The translations under genes were made by a program, and so were the position numbers. 64,000 bases of DNA from Deltaproteobacteria bacterium (GTDB taxonomy: Bacteria; Desulfobacterota; Binatia; UBA1149; JAJCZL01), in the NCBI GenBank assembly GCA_029262415.1, contig JAJCZL010000013.1:1-64000 (forward strand). The letters run 5' to 3'. The stretch's first letter is position 1, and each line of letters begins with the position of its first letter. The notes beneath the pieces were generated by a model. The model ran no database searches, was not told the DNA's origin, and saw only the letters and a program-made list of their open reading frames with translations. This document shows, piece by piece, positions 1 through 8,380 of the stretch.

Positions 1-162
1 AAACTCGGTGTCTCTGCATCGCACCTGTGCGATGTAGAGAAAGGCCGCAAGACAGTCAGCCCGGAGCGTGCGCCGTCAGCTACTTCCCAAGGGGCTGCCG
101 TGCCGGTTGTGAAGCCGCAAGACAGGCCGGGTAGCGCCGGCGGGCTACCTTTCGCGAACTGA
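1..162 (+). pseudogene. XRE-family helix-turn-helix regulator, broken fragment
   Basis: Frame 1 is open from the first base to a TGA at 160-162. Its first 24 residues read like the second half of a Cro/C1-type helix-turn-helix domain (LGVSASHLCDVEKGRKTVSP, the recognition helix and the turn after it). The rest of the domain lies before the window. After PERA the protein stops looking like the family. From about base 117 the codons come from a repeated element that is also present near 49.8 kb, so the tail is read out of mobile DNA. I read this as a DNA-binding regulator truncated by an insertion or by recombination at the related GCCGCAAGACAG sequences near 42 and 114. The HTH identity is strong; function is probably lost. 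Confidence 0.7.
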
Positions 163-258
163 AACCGCGCTACATTCCGCGCGGAATGTGCATAACTCGG
201 CGCAAAGTACACCGGCGGCACGATGATCGGTCCGCTCAGTCACTTGTGCAGAGCTTCC
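117..258. mobile_element. IS5-like non-autonomous element, copy A (left end missing)
   Basis: This block is nearly identical to the reverse complement of the element at 49815-50097 and shares its right part with 45998-46129. It contains the palindrome ACATTCCGCGCGGAATGT and ends in ACTTGTGCAGAGCTTCC, the inverted form of the GGAAGCTCTGCACAAGT end seen in the other copies. No transposase is encoded. The left terminal repeat is absent; instead the homology begins inside a broken XRE gene. The ends resemble IS5-group termini, which is a family inference from motif similarity. Confidence 0.75.
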
Positions 259-340
259 CCAGCGCCTATGCGCCAAGCGGCCGGTGCGTTGCGTGTAGCG
301 CGCGTTTGCGCGCTGTGTGGGGCGTCGGCAGGGTGGGTGA

Positions 341-796
341 GTGAGAGGACTCATCCAGCGTGTCGCGCGCGCCTCGGTGCGTGTCGGCGACGAAACCGTG
401 GGTGCCGTATCAGCCGGGCTCTGCGTGTTCGTGGGTGTCGGGCACGACGATGGTCTCGAAGATGCGCGTGTTCTCAGCGAACGCATCTGTAACCTAAGGA
501 TATTCGACGACGGCGACGGTCGTCCGAACTTGAGTTTGCTGGAGACCGGCGGCGCGCTTCTCGTCGTTTCTCAGTTTACGCTTCTGGCAAACACCCGCCG
601 AGGTCGACGGCCGTCCTACGTGGATGCCGCACGCCCCGAATATGCCGCCCCCTTGGTCGAGGCTGTCATGGCCAACGCGCGCGCAATCGGCGTCGAAGTG
701 GCGGGCGGGCGGTTCGGCTCTCGTATGCACATCGATTTGCTGGCGGATGGTCCGTATACGTTAATGCTCGATACACACGAGAGTCGACGTGGGTAA
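341..796 (+). CDS. dtd: D-aminoacyl-tRNA deacylase
   Basis: This enzyme hydrolyses D-amino acids wrongly attached to tRNA in the cytoplasm, recycling the tRNA. The 151-residue protein has the usual length and the two family signatures: the SQFTL motif near residue 78, which holds the catalytic-site threonine, and a late DGPYT segment in place of the usual NGPVT cis-proline motif. The start is a GTG (MRGLIQRV), the only reasonable start that gives the family N-terminus. It is followed 9 bases later by a DUF1285-like gene and then trmL, so a tRNA-quality operon is likely. The mobile-element end lies 80 bases upstream and may have displaced the native promoter. Confidence 0.96.
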   Translation: MRGLIQRVARASVRVGDETVGAVSAGLCVFVGVGHDDGLEDARVLSERICNLRIFDDGDGRPNLSLLETGGALLVVSQFTLLANTRRGRRPSYVDAARPEYAAPLVEAVMANARAIGVEVAGGRFGSRMHIDLLADGPYTLMLDTHESRRG

Positions 797-805
797 CGAC
801 AATCT

Positions 806-1282
806 ATGGTAATGGCGGGGTTTTGGGAGATCGGCGGTGCCGAGATTTCCTTCCGCAAGGATGGGCGCTGGTACGCTGATGAAGATGTCATCGAAAATGC
901 CCGCATCGCGCTGTTGTTCTCGAAACACATCGAGCCTGACGGCGAAGGCGGCTGGGTGATCGATGTCGGTGTCGACCGTCAACCGTGCAAGGTCGATGAC
1001 ACGCCGCTGGTGATCGTTTCAGTTAACGGCAATCTCCAGAGCGGATACTCGGTGCGCGCCAACGATGGCATTACCGACACGCTCGACTCGGCCACGCTGC
1101 GTACGGGTGCAGACAACGTGCTGTACTGTACGCTTGATCGCGGTGAGCGCGGATGTCTCGATGCGCGTTTTTTGCGACCGGCTTACTACGAGTTGGCTAA
1201 GCACTTCGAGCAAGACGCAGACGGATTCTTGCTGCGCGTTGCCGGTGGTAACGTCCGTATCGGTACGACTGTCGCTGGATAG
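806..1282 (+). CDS. Conserved hypothetical protein, DUF1285-like
   Basis: The 158-residue product has no signal peptide or membrane segment, so it should be cytoplasmic. Its opening pattern (an acidic residue, then FRKDGRWYADEDVIENARI) followed by a central VDDTPLVIVSV strand resembles the small beta-rich DUF1285 family, whose molecular role is unknown. The resemblance is by eye and weaker than for its neighbours. A second in-frame ATG six bases downstream could be the true start. It sits between dtd and trmL with gaps of 9 and 13 bases, which suggests co-transcription, but the neighbours do not define its job. Confidence 0.7.
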   Translation: MVMAGFWEIGGAEISFRKDGRWYADEDVIENARIALLFSKHIEPDGEGGWVIDVGVDRQPCKVDDTPLVIVSVNGNLQSGYSVRANDGITDTLDSATLRTGADNVLYCTLDRGERGCLDARFLRPAYYELAKHFEQDADGFLLRVAGGNVRIGTTVAG

Positions 1283-1295
1283 GTTCTGAACCGTC

Positions 1296-1748
1296 GTGCG
1301 CATCGTCCTACTCGAACCCGAGATTCCGCAAAACACCGGTACGATTGCGCGCGTTGCGGCGTCGGTGCGCACACCGCTCGACTTGATCGGCCCGCTCGGA
1401 TTCTCGCTTGAAGATAGGTACCTGAAGCGCGCCGGACTCGACTACTGGCCGCTGGTTGAGTTGACGGTGTATGAATCGTGGCAACACTACCTGTGTTCGA
1501 ACCAGAGCGGTCGGCTTATCGCTTTGTCCACGCACTCGACGCGCTCGTACACGACCTGCGGTTTCCGCTCCGACGACCGCCTGCTGTTCGGCAAAGAGAC
1601 AGCCGGCCTTGGGCCTGAACTGCTCGCCGAGCTTTCTGAGACGGTCTACACAATTCCGATGACCGAGCCGGGCGTGCGTAGTCTCAACCTCTCCAACGCC
1701 GTATCGATCGTGGTCTTCGAGGCGCGCCGCCAGCTCGGTTTGGCGTAG
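1296..1748 (+). CDS. trmL: tRNA (cytidine/uridine-34 2'-O)-methyltransferase
   Basis: This is a SPOUT-class methyltransferase that methylates the ribose of the wobble nucleotide of certain leucine tRNAs using S-adenosylmethionine. The 150-residue protein opens with LLEPEIPQNTGTIARVAA, the first knot-fold motif. It then has FGKETAGLGPELL (motif 2) and ends with the SLNLSNAVSIVVFEARRQL trefoil-knot helix that binds the methyl donor. Length and order match E. coli TrmL. The start is GTG. Third gene of a dtd-led run on the plus strand, and convergent with bcp, whose stop is 8 bases away. Confidence 0.96.
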   Translation: MRIVLLEPEIPQNTGTIARVAASVRTPLDLIGPLGFSLEDRYLKRAGLDYWPLVELTVYESWQHYLCSNQSGRLIALSTHSTRSYTTCGFRSDDRLLFGKETAGLGPELLAELSETVYTIPMTEPGVRSLNLSNAVSIVVFEARRQLGLA

Positions 1749-1756
1749 TTTGGCGG

Positions 1757-2224
1757 TTAGAGTTCTTTCACCGCCGCCAGCACCTCGCCTGCGTGGCCGT
1801 CTACTTTGACCTTGCGCCATTCGTTGCGAAGCACGCCCTTTTCGTCGATGAGAAAGGTGCTGCGCTCGATGCCCATCACCTTCTTTCCATACATGTTCTT
1901 CTCTTTAATGACGTCATAGGCTTTGCAGGCTTTCTCGTCTTTGTCGGAGAGAAGATCGAACGGAAACTCCTGCTTTTCCTTGAATTTCTCGTGCGACGCG
2001 ACGCTGTCGCGCGAGATTCCAAACACCACGGCACCGGCGCGTTTGAACTTGGTATGGGCGTCGCGGAAGTCCTGCCCTTCGCGTGTGCAGCCCGGGGTGT
2101 TGTCTCTCGGGTAGAAGTAGAGAACAATTTTTGTCCCCTTGAGGTCGGCGAGTTTGACGCTCCGGTCGCCGCCGGTCGGGAGTGAGAAAGTGGGGGCTTT
2201 GTTGCCGATTTTGGGTGCTGCCAT
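1757..2224 (-). CDS. bcp: Thioredoxin-dependent peroxiredoxin (BCP/PrxQ type)
   Basis: This thiol peroxidase reduces hydrogen and alkyl peroxides. The 155-residue protein carries the thioredoxin-fold peroxidase motif PRDNTPGCT, with the peroxidatic cysteine at residue 46. E. coli BCP has a resolving cysteine five residues later; here that position is Gln, and the only other cysteine is at residue 100. The enzyme is therefore either a 1-Cys form or uses Cys100. The frame is open a long way upstream, but homology begins at MAAPKIGNKAP, so the ATG at 2224 is chosen. It is a single gene, convergent with trmL. Confidence 0.93.
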   Translation of the reverse strand: MAAPKIGNKAPTFSLPTGGDRSVKLADLKGTKIVLYFYPRDNTPGCTREGQDFRDAHTKFKRAGAVVFGISRDSVASHEKFKEKQEFPFDLLSDKDEKACKAYDVIKEKNMYGKKVMGIERSTFLIDEKGVLRNEWRKVKVDGHAGEVLAAVKEL

Positions 2225-2298
2225 GTGCTGCTCATGCAGCGCGGCTGAGCTGTTGTCAAACTCGCTGAGCAGATGCGAACGCGGCGGACTGCGCTTGC

Positions 2299-3945
2299 CT
2301 ACAGGCAAGCGGGACAGTTGAGGGTCCTGGGTACGCCGACCGCGACTTGCAGCAGACGCAACGCATCGCTCGCCGTTACACCACCTGATCCGTCGGCGTC
2401 GCAGATGCAATCGGCGCAGTCGAGGGCGCCGACTGCGGCGAATAGCGCGACCAAGGCATCGCTTGCGCTGGTGATGCCATCCCTTGTTGCATCCCCGCAA
2501 GACGGCGGCTGTAGGGTGGTGCTGGTGGTCGGCGGCAGCGTCGTAGTAGTCGTCGTGGTCACAACGATGCCGTCGAGGAACAGCAGCCACACGGCGCCGG
2601 TGTCGTCGGTTGCGCCATCATCGCCGGGCGTGCCGACCGCGAGATCGGCGCGGCCGTCGCCGTTGAGGTCGCCGGTCGCCGCGCACGAGGTGGCGCCGAA
2701 CCCGCTGTCGGCTCCCAAGGTTCCCGCGAAGGCGCCTTCGCTCACGCTGATTTTTTGCTCGGAAATAACACTCCCATCGGAGTGCTGAAAGAGCACCCAA
2801 ACCGCTCCAGTATCCGTAGCGCCGTCGCCGCCCGCACCGACCGCGCTGTCTTGAAGACCGTCGCCGTCGATGTCGCCCAAGACGGCGATGCAGCTGCCAA
2901 ATTCATCGAAGTTGGCCAGTGTACCGTCAAACAAGCCGACGGTGTCGGAGATCTTTGTCGTGGTGATGACCGTTCCGTTTGGGTTAATGAAAAGTATCCA
3001 CGCCGCACCGCGGTCGATGCCGCTGTCGTCGTCGCGCTTGGTTCCTACCAAGAGCTCGGGCACACCGTTTCCGTCGATGTCGTCGAGTCGGCCGATAGCG
3101 GAGCCGAAAAAGTCGTTGTCGTCGATGGTGCCGCTGAAGCCGCCGACCGTATCGCTGATCTTTGTGTGCGCCTTGACGGTGCCGTCGGTATTCAACAATA
3201 GTACGTAAAGCGCACCATGGTTGAGGCCGCCGTCGTCGTCACCGGCTGCACCGATCGCGAGGTCGGGAACCGAGTCTCCGTCGATATCGCCGAGTCCCAA
3301 TAGGCCCGAGCTACCGAGGTCGCGGGTTTCCAAGGCGACATTGAAACCGCTGTTCATGCTGCTGATTTTTTGGTGTGCCTTGACGCTACCGTCGGCGTTC
3401 AAGAACAAAACCCACACCGCGCCGCCGTCGACTACGCCGTCGTCGTCGAAAGGAGCGGAGACTGCGAGATCGCTGATCTGGTCGCCATCGAGGTCGCCGA
3501 GCGCGGCCACCTGGGAGCCGAAAAAGTCGTTGTTGGTCAGGGCTCCGGTGAAGCCGCCGACCGACGCGCTGATCTTTGCCTGGCTTTTGACGACCCCGCC
3601 TGGGCCCAGAAACACCAGGTAGACCGCACCGCGGTTGAGGCCGCCGTCGTCGTCGCCTGGAGCGCTGACAGCAAGGTCTCCGATCCCGTCGCCGTCGATA
3701 TCACCGAGCGGGGTCACTGAGGTGCCAAACCCGTCGCCGCCTTCCAGTCCGGTAATCGACGCACCGTCACCGATTCGGACCTCGCCGAGAACGATGCCCG
3801 CGGTCTGTGCCGGCACGGGGGTTGCTTGAGACGCTGCCAGTAGCGCGAAGGCTAGCGCGGCAGCCGCAGATGCGCGGCTGAACCGAGGTTGGCGCAATTG
3901 GTGCGCGAGCTGCGCCGGACTTGGATAGCTGGTGTTCTGGGGCAT
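2299..3945 (-). CDS. Secreted FG-GAP (integrin-like) repeat protein with Cys-bearing dockerin-like tail
   Basis: A 548-residue secreted protein. A signal peptide ends near PVPAQ at about residue 47. Six repeats of about 65 residues follow, each with a calcium-loop core of the type DIDGDGxxDLAVGAxGDDD and then a strand such as RGAVWVLF, which is the pattern of a beta-propeller of FG-GAP repeats. After that comes a Thr/Pro linker and a tail with two EF-hand-like loops (DATRDGITSASDAL and DADGSGGVTASDAL) and five cysteines. The tail matches the one on the protein at 57936-59627. Function is unknown; calcium-dependent adhesion or cell-surface display is plausible. It is transcribed away from the TSP3-type gene on the plus strand. 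Confidence 0.85.
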   Translation of the reverse strand: MPQNTSYPSPAQLAHQLRQPRFSRASAAAALAFALLAASQATPVPAQTAGIVLGEVRIGDGASITGLEGGDGFGTSVTPLGDIDGDGIGDLAVSAPGDDDGGLNRGAVYLVFLGPGGVVKSQAKISASVGGFTGALTNNDFFGSQVAALGDLDGDQISDLAVSAPFDDDGVVDGGAVWVLFLNADGSVKAHQKISSMNSGFNVALETRDLGSSGLLGLGDIDGDSVPDLAIGAAGDDDGGLNHGALYVLLLNTDGTVKAHTKISDTVGGFSGTIDDNDFFGSAIGRLDDIDGNGVPELLVGTKRDDDSGIDRGAAWILFINPNGTVITTTKISDTVGLFDGTLANFDEFGSCIAVLGDIDGDGLQDSAVGAGGDGATDTGAVWVLFQHSDGSVISEQKISVSEGAFAGTLGADSGFGATSCAATGDLNGDGRADLAVGTPGDDGATDDTGAVWLLFLDGIVVTTTTTTTLPPTTSTTLQPPSCGDATRDGITSASDALVALFAAVGALDCADCICDADGSGGVTASDALRLLQVAVGVPRTLNCPACL

Positions 3946-4056
3946 GGCTAAGCTGTTATTATGCTGGGTAAAACACCTGTTTGGTACAGATATAGCCTTG
4001 CTTTTTCGGCCCCCACTAAGTTATCCTCAACGGAGAGCACAGCGGTCGAGGTAGCA

Positions 4057-5871
4057 ATGCGAGTCGGCCTTTCTGGTGGCCTCTTGCGCATCCCGAGCAA
4101 CCGGAGTGGGGCGAATCTGGTGGATAATTCCGATTTTTGTAAAACAGATGTCCTGATTTCTCTTAACCGTCACCGGCGACTGCCCTTCAAGCTCGCGATC
4201 GGCGTGCTCGAAGGCTCTCTGGCCTTGGTGCTGGCATTGGCGCCGCAGACCGCCGGTGCAGGAAGCCCGACCATGGCCACCGCGGTAGGCTCGAGCGCGT
4301 TGTGCGGTGGCCCCGAGGATGTCTGCTCGCCCGGCGCCGACATCTTCACGGGCGGTCTGACACCGCCCGCGGTCGTGAGCGGCCTGCTCGGTTTGCTGGC
4401 CGGCGATGAGATTACCGGCCTCTCCTACGGCTTGGATTCTTTATCCGGTTCAGCCCAAATCGCCTTCTCTGTCGATGCCGCAAGTTCTGGTAGCCCCGGC
4501 GGCATTCCGGACGTTTTCTCGGAGGCTGCGTCCGCGGAGGCTTACGGCGACATCTTCGACGGAGGAACGATCAGCGCGCCGACGCCGAACAGTCTGATCG
4601 CCGACGGAGACGGGACCATTGCGGCACCAGCCGGAGCGTTCACCGCGCTGGGCCTGCGTGAGGCCCCTTCCGGCGGTGCACTCGACGAACTCAGCGCGCT
4701 TTCAAGCTGCGACCCTGAGCAAACTCTCGGTGGCGGTGGCGCAGTATTGACGCTTGCCCCGGGTTCGCCGACGCTTACCGCGCTAGGAGCGGGACCCGCA
4801 GATGTGTTGCTCAGCTCCGGTGGTTCGCTCTCGATCCTCGCGAGTGCAGCCTCGTTGGGGCTCACGGTTGGTGACGAAATCGACGCGTTGGTGGCCGCCG
4901 GGTTCTCCATCGCGTTTTCGCTTGTACCGGGTTCGCCGACATTGGGCGTGATTGGAGCGGGCCCCGCGGATATCATCCGGGCAGGATCACCGCCAACGAT
5001 TTTGGTCCCCGCCGCTTTTCTTGGACTCACGTCCGGCGACAATATCGACGCGTTGGATGTCGCCCCGGATCTGGACGGCGACCTCGTGAACGATGGTTGT
5101 GATAACTGCTCTCTGATCGCGAACAACGACCAAAACAACCAAGACGGTGATACCGCGGGCGATGCTTGCGATTCGTGCACTGACTCGGACGCTGACGGCT
5201 TCGGTGACCCCGGCTTCCTCTCAAACACGTGTCCCGACGACAACTGTCCGTTCGATGGCAATCCCGGCCAAGCCGACGGCGACGTCGACGGTGCGGGCGA
5301 TGCTTGCGACGTGTGCACCAATATCGGCGGCCTACAGGATTTCGACTTCAAACCGAAGGTCGTGCTCAAAAAGGTGAACACCGATGTAACCATCGGCAAC
5401 GACCGGATTCAGATCAAGGGTTCGTTCACGCTGGCGGGCGCGACGAACTTCGCCAACCTTGACCCCGCCGCAAACGGGTTCCGTGTCGTCATGCGTTTGG
5501 CGGGCGGGGCTTTGAGTTTCGATTCGACGTTGCCCAGCGGCGCGTTTGGCGGTAACGGAACGGCTGGATGGCGACTGAACGGCTCGGGAACAGCCTGGAA
5601 ATTCGCCGATAAGACCGGAACTCCGGTAAACGGAATCGTCAAGGTCAAGATCAAGAACGAGAGCAATAAGTCGGCCAACCGCGTGCGTGTCAGTGTTAAG
5701 GGCAAGGAGGGGAACTATCCGTTCTCCTCTGGCAACGAACCGCCGTTTGTTACGCTGGTGCTGGGAGACCAGACCTCAGCGAATGTCGGCGAGTGCACCG
5801 AATCGATTTTCGTCGTCTCCGATTGCCGCTACAACGGCAACGGCGATAAGCTGCAGTGCAAACGTAAGTAG
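4057..5871 (+). CDS. Secreted thrombospondin type-3-repeat-like protein
   Basis: The frame is open from 3961 and gives up to 636 residues. A hydrophobic signal-like segment ending in APQTAGA lies about 70 residues after the ATG at 4057, so the true start may be later or non-standard; I chose 4057 to leave room for divergent promoters. After the signal come at least two copies of a module of about 70 residues (PGSPTL, then GAGPADVL/II, then LGLxxGDxIDAL). Asp- and Cys-rich calcium loops of the thrombospondin type-3 kind follow (DNCSLIANNDQNNQDGD, GDACDSC). A C-terminal domain of about 170 residues is beta-rich. Probably an extracellular calcium-binding protein of unknown role. Confidence 0.75.
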   Translation: MRVGLSGGLLRIPSNRSGANLVDNSDFCKTDVLISLNRHRRLPFKLAIGVLEGSLALVLALAPQTAGAGSPTMATAVGSSALCGGPEDVCSPGADIFTGGLTPPAVVSGLLGLLAGDEITGLSYGLDSLSGSAQIAFSVDAASSGSPGGIPDVFSEAASAEAYGDIFDGGTISAPTPNSLIADGDGTIAAPAGAFTALGLREAPSGGALDELSALSSCDPEQTLGGGGAVLTLAPGSPTLTALGAGPADVLLSSGGSLSILASAASLGLTVGDEIDALVAAGFSIAFSLVPGSPTLGVIGAGPADIIRAGSPPTILVPAAFLGLTSGDNIDALDVAPDLDGDLVNDGCDNCSLIANNDQNNQDGDTAGDACDSCTDSDADGFGDPGFLSNTCPDDNCPFDGNPGQADGDVDGAGDACDVCTNIGGLQDFDFKPKVVLKKVNTDVTIGNDRIQIKGSFTLAGATNFANLDPAANGFRVVMRLAGGALSFDSTLPSGAFGGNGTAGWRLNGSGTAWKFADKTGTPVNGIVKVKIKNESNKSANRVRVSVKGKEGNYPFSSGNEPPFVTLVLGDQTSANVGECTESIFVVSDCRYNGNGDKLQCKRK

Positions 5872-5878
5872 CGCCGCG

Positions 5879-8284
5879 TTACACCAGGCGCGCGCGTCGG
5901 CTCAGCGAGAGCGCGTCGATAGCGTCGATTCGTACCAACTCGGTGCGCAACTCTTCTGCGAATGCGCGGCGTTGTTCGTCAATATTAGCATCTTCGCTTT
6001 CGACCAGATTGCGGTTGCGCGCGAGTGCAAGCGCAGTTTGAAACAGCGTCTTAGAGACCGACTCGGCACTACGGATACTGCGCTGCAGATGGTGCTGCTT
6101 GCCGAGTGCGAGGCAGTAGGACAGGAACTTGCCGTCGTCGAACTTTTCGGTCGGATCGTGGCGTTCGAGTGCGTCGCCGACCACACGGTAGGCCGCGAGG
6201 AAAGGTCGCAACACGCGGTGGGCGTTGAGCGGGCGGATACCGCGCAGGAGACTCCGCACTTCTTCGCGGCCGCCTGCAAGTTTGGCCTCCCATTCGGGGT
6301 CGTGAACGGCGAGTTCGGCGCGGATCTGTTCGACGAAGGTGTCCTTGTCTGCAAAAAAGAACTCGAATTTCATCAGGTCGCGCAGACGCATCACTTCGGC
6401 CCAAAACGTGGCCGTGGCGTCTTCGGCTTCCACTGCACCTGCCAACGCGAGTTCGGCAATCGAACCGTTAACGAAGAAATGAATGATAGTGTTGCGGTAA
6501 TAGGCCGCAGTCAGGTGTTGGTCGGGAACGATCGCCCACACAGGCTCGGGGCCTTCGGAGAAACACGAGACGACACCATTATCGACCAGCCGTTGGAGTG
6601 TTTTCGTGATGCCGTCGCGGCTTTCGAGATCGGTGAGGTTGGTGACCGGGAAGGCACGTGCGCGGATGTAGGAGACGAGGTCCTGCAGCGACTCGTGGAT
6701 CTCCTGCAAAGTCAGCGCACGGTCCCCCTTGCCGAGCAGACTGAGCGTCAGCAACGAAGTCGGCGTCATCGGGGTGACCAGGTTTATTCGGTTCATTACC
6801 TCGAAGCCGAGTTTTTGGATGTTCAGGTCGGATTCATCGGGGTCGGGCTCAGCGTCGGGGTCTTGCTCGGCGAAGAATTGTCGCATCGAGACCGGCTCAC
6901 CGAAACGGATATGGATATCGCCGTAGCGTGAGCGGAAACGGCTGAGCATGCGCAGGAACCACGAGAAACTCTCCTTTTGTTTCATCCCACCGCGCTGCTC
7001 GGCGACGTACTCACCGACGTCCTGAATTTGATCGTAGTTGATCGATACCGGGATAAGGTACACATCTTCGCTCTTGCCACGGTGGTAGGCGTCAACCACG
7101 TAGGCAAGTAAGCCCATACGCGGGGGCAGCAGTTTACCTGAACGCGAGCGTCCACCCTCTGGGTACCATTCGAGCGGGAAGCGCTTCTCAATCAGGTAGT
7201 CGATGTATTGGTGCAAGACGTACTTGTAGACCGGATTCTTCTTGAACGTGCGGCGAATAAAAAACACGCCGCTGCGGCGCACCAAGGGGCCGACTGGGAA
7301 GAAATTCATGTTGATCCCGCCCGCAGCGTGGTTGGGCGGGTGTCCGTTCTCGTGGAGCGCGTACTGGAGCACCAGGTGATCGAGATTGGATTTATGCGAG
7401 GGCAGGAAAACCACCGGGTAGCGCTGCGAGAGTTGGTAGATGCGCTCGAGCTCGGGCCGGTCGTAACGCAGGCGTTCGCCGTATCCGCGCGTGTACAACG
7501 CGTGGATCAAGCGCGCCGAAAGGTCGATCAAGTGGGTGCTGTGGGTTGCGGCGATCTCGGTAAGGTAGGCCTCGGCTTCGTGCGAAACTTCGGCTTCGCT
7601 GCTCCCTGTCTCCCAGGCGAGCCGTGCTAGGCCGCCGCGAAACGCCGGTCGGGCGAGGATCTCTTCGTTGAGGAAGCGCGGCACTTTATAACGGGCGCCG
7701 CGCAATCGCCGTTCCGCGCGCTCGAGTGCTAGACCGGCCTGGCGGACGACGAACTCGGCCAGTCCGGTAGTTGCGGCCGCGTCGGTGCCGCCGAGTTGGC
7801 GCCAGCGCGAGCGTAACTGCGATGCCGGTGCGGGCTCGCCAACCACGACCTGACAGCGATCGGGCGCACGCCGGAGGGTCAATCGCTGACGGAGCCTGCC
7901 CGGATCGTGCGGGTTGGAAAGTCGAAGGATTCGGGTGTTGTTTTCGGGCTGCCCCTCCTGCGCCTGGCCCAGCCACGCGACGCGCAGCGGCGCCATCAAC
8001 GGGTCTTCGTCGGTTGCCAGCGCGGCTTCCAGGCGTGGGGGCGGGTCGCGTGTAGTGCCGCCGCGTCTTGATGCCAATACATGGAGGGTCTGAAATCCGT
8101 TGGAATCGACGTCATCGGGTCTGTTGGATTCGATCCACTTCTGCAGGACCCGCCGTTCGGTTCGGGTGTTGGCGTCGAGCAGAAACACTACACGTCGGCC
8201 GCCGGACTCGGGCCACGAGCAGCGCGGGGCGGCGGAGTCGGGTTCTTCCCGTGTTAGCGGATCAGTGCTCGATTGTGATGCCAT
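5879..8284 (-). CDS. plsB: Glycerol-3-phosphate 1-O-acyltransferase (PlsB type)
   Basis: A membrane-associated enzyme that transfers an acyl chain from acyl-ACP or acyl-CoA to position 1 of glycerol 3-phosphate, the first step of phospholipid synthesis. At 801 residues it matches the long PlsB family rather than PlsY. The acyltransferase block is in the middle of the protein: the catalytic HKSNLD (HX4D motif), GGINMNFFPVGP, FIRRTF, and the substrate-binding YPEGGRSRSGK. The C-terminal 300 residues are the helical part typical of PlsB. It ends 7 bases from the convergent gene at 5871. Together with the HAD-acyltransferase at 46-47 kb it supplies the two acylations to phosphatidate. Confidence 0.94.
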   Translation of the reverse strand: MASQSSTDPLTREEPDSAAPRCSWPESGGRRVVFLLDANTRTERRVLQKWIESNRPDDVDSNGFQTLHVLASRRGGTTRDPPPRLEAALATDEDPLMAPLRVAWLGQAQEGQPENNTRILRLSNPHDPGRLRQRLTLRRAPDRCQVVVGEPAPASQLRSRWRQLGGTDAAATTGLAEFVVRQAGLALERAERRLRGARYKVPRFLNEEILARPAFRGGLARLAWETGSSEAEVSHEAEAYLTEIAATHSTHLIDLSARLIHALYTRGYGERLRYDRPELERIYQLSQRYPVVFLPSHKSNLDHLVLQYALHENGHPPNHAAGGINMNFFPVGPLVRRSGVFFIRRTFKKNPVYKYVLHQYIDYLIEKRFPLEWYPEGGRSRSGKLLPPRMGLLAYVVDAYHRGKSEDVYLIPVSINYDQIQDVGEYVAEQRGGMKQKESFSWFLRMLSRFRSRYGDIHIRFGEPVSMRQFFAEQDPDAEPDPDESDLNIQKLGFEVMNRINLVTPMTPTSLLTLSLLGKGDRALTLQEIHESLQDLVSYIRARAFPVTNLTDLESRDGITKTLQRLVDNGVVSCFSEGPEPVWAIVPDQHLTAAYYRNTIIHFFVNGSIAELALAGAVEAEDATATFWAEVMRLRDLMKFEFFFADKDTFVEQIRAELAVHDPEWEAKLAGGREEVRSLLRGIRPLNAHRVLRPFLAAYRVVGDALERHDPTEKFDDGKFLSYCLALGKQHHLQRSIRSAESVSKTLFQTALALARNRNLVESEDANIDEQRRAFAEELRTELVRIDAIDALSLSRRARLV

Positions 8285-8380
8285 ACTTTGTCGCCCCCTG
8301 GGGCGATCTTCTATCTATCTCGTGCGCCGTGCTTGTGGTAGGGCTGGGGACCATCAACCCGGAGGTTTGCGTTCGCTGTG

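Noticed and set aside
5687-6931. 414-residue plus-strand frame
   Set aside because: It overlaps the end of the TSP3-type gene and then runs antisense to plsB; no family content.
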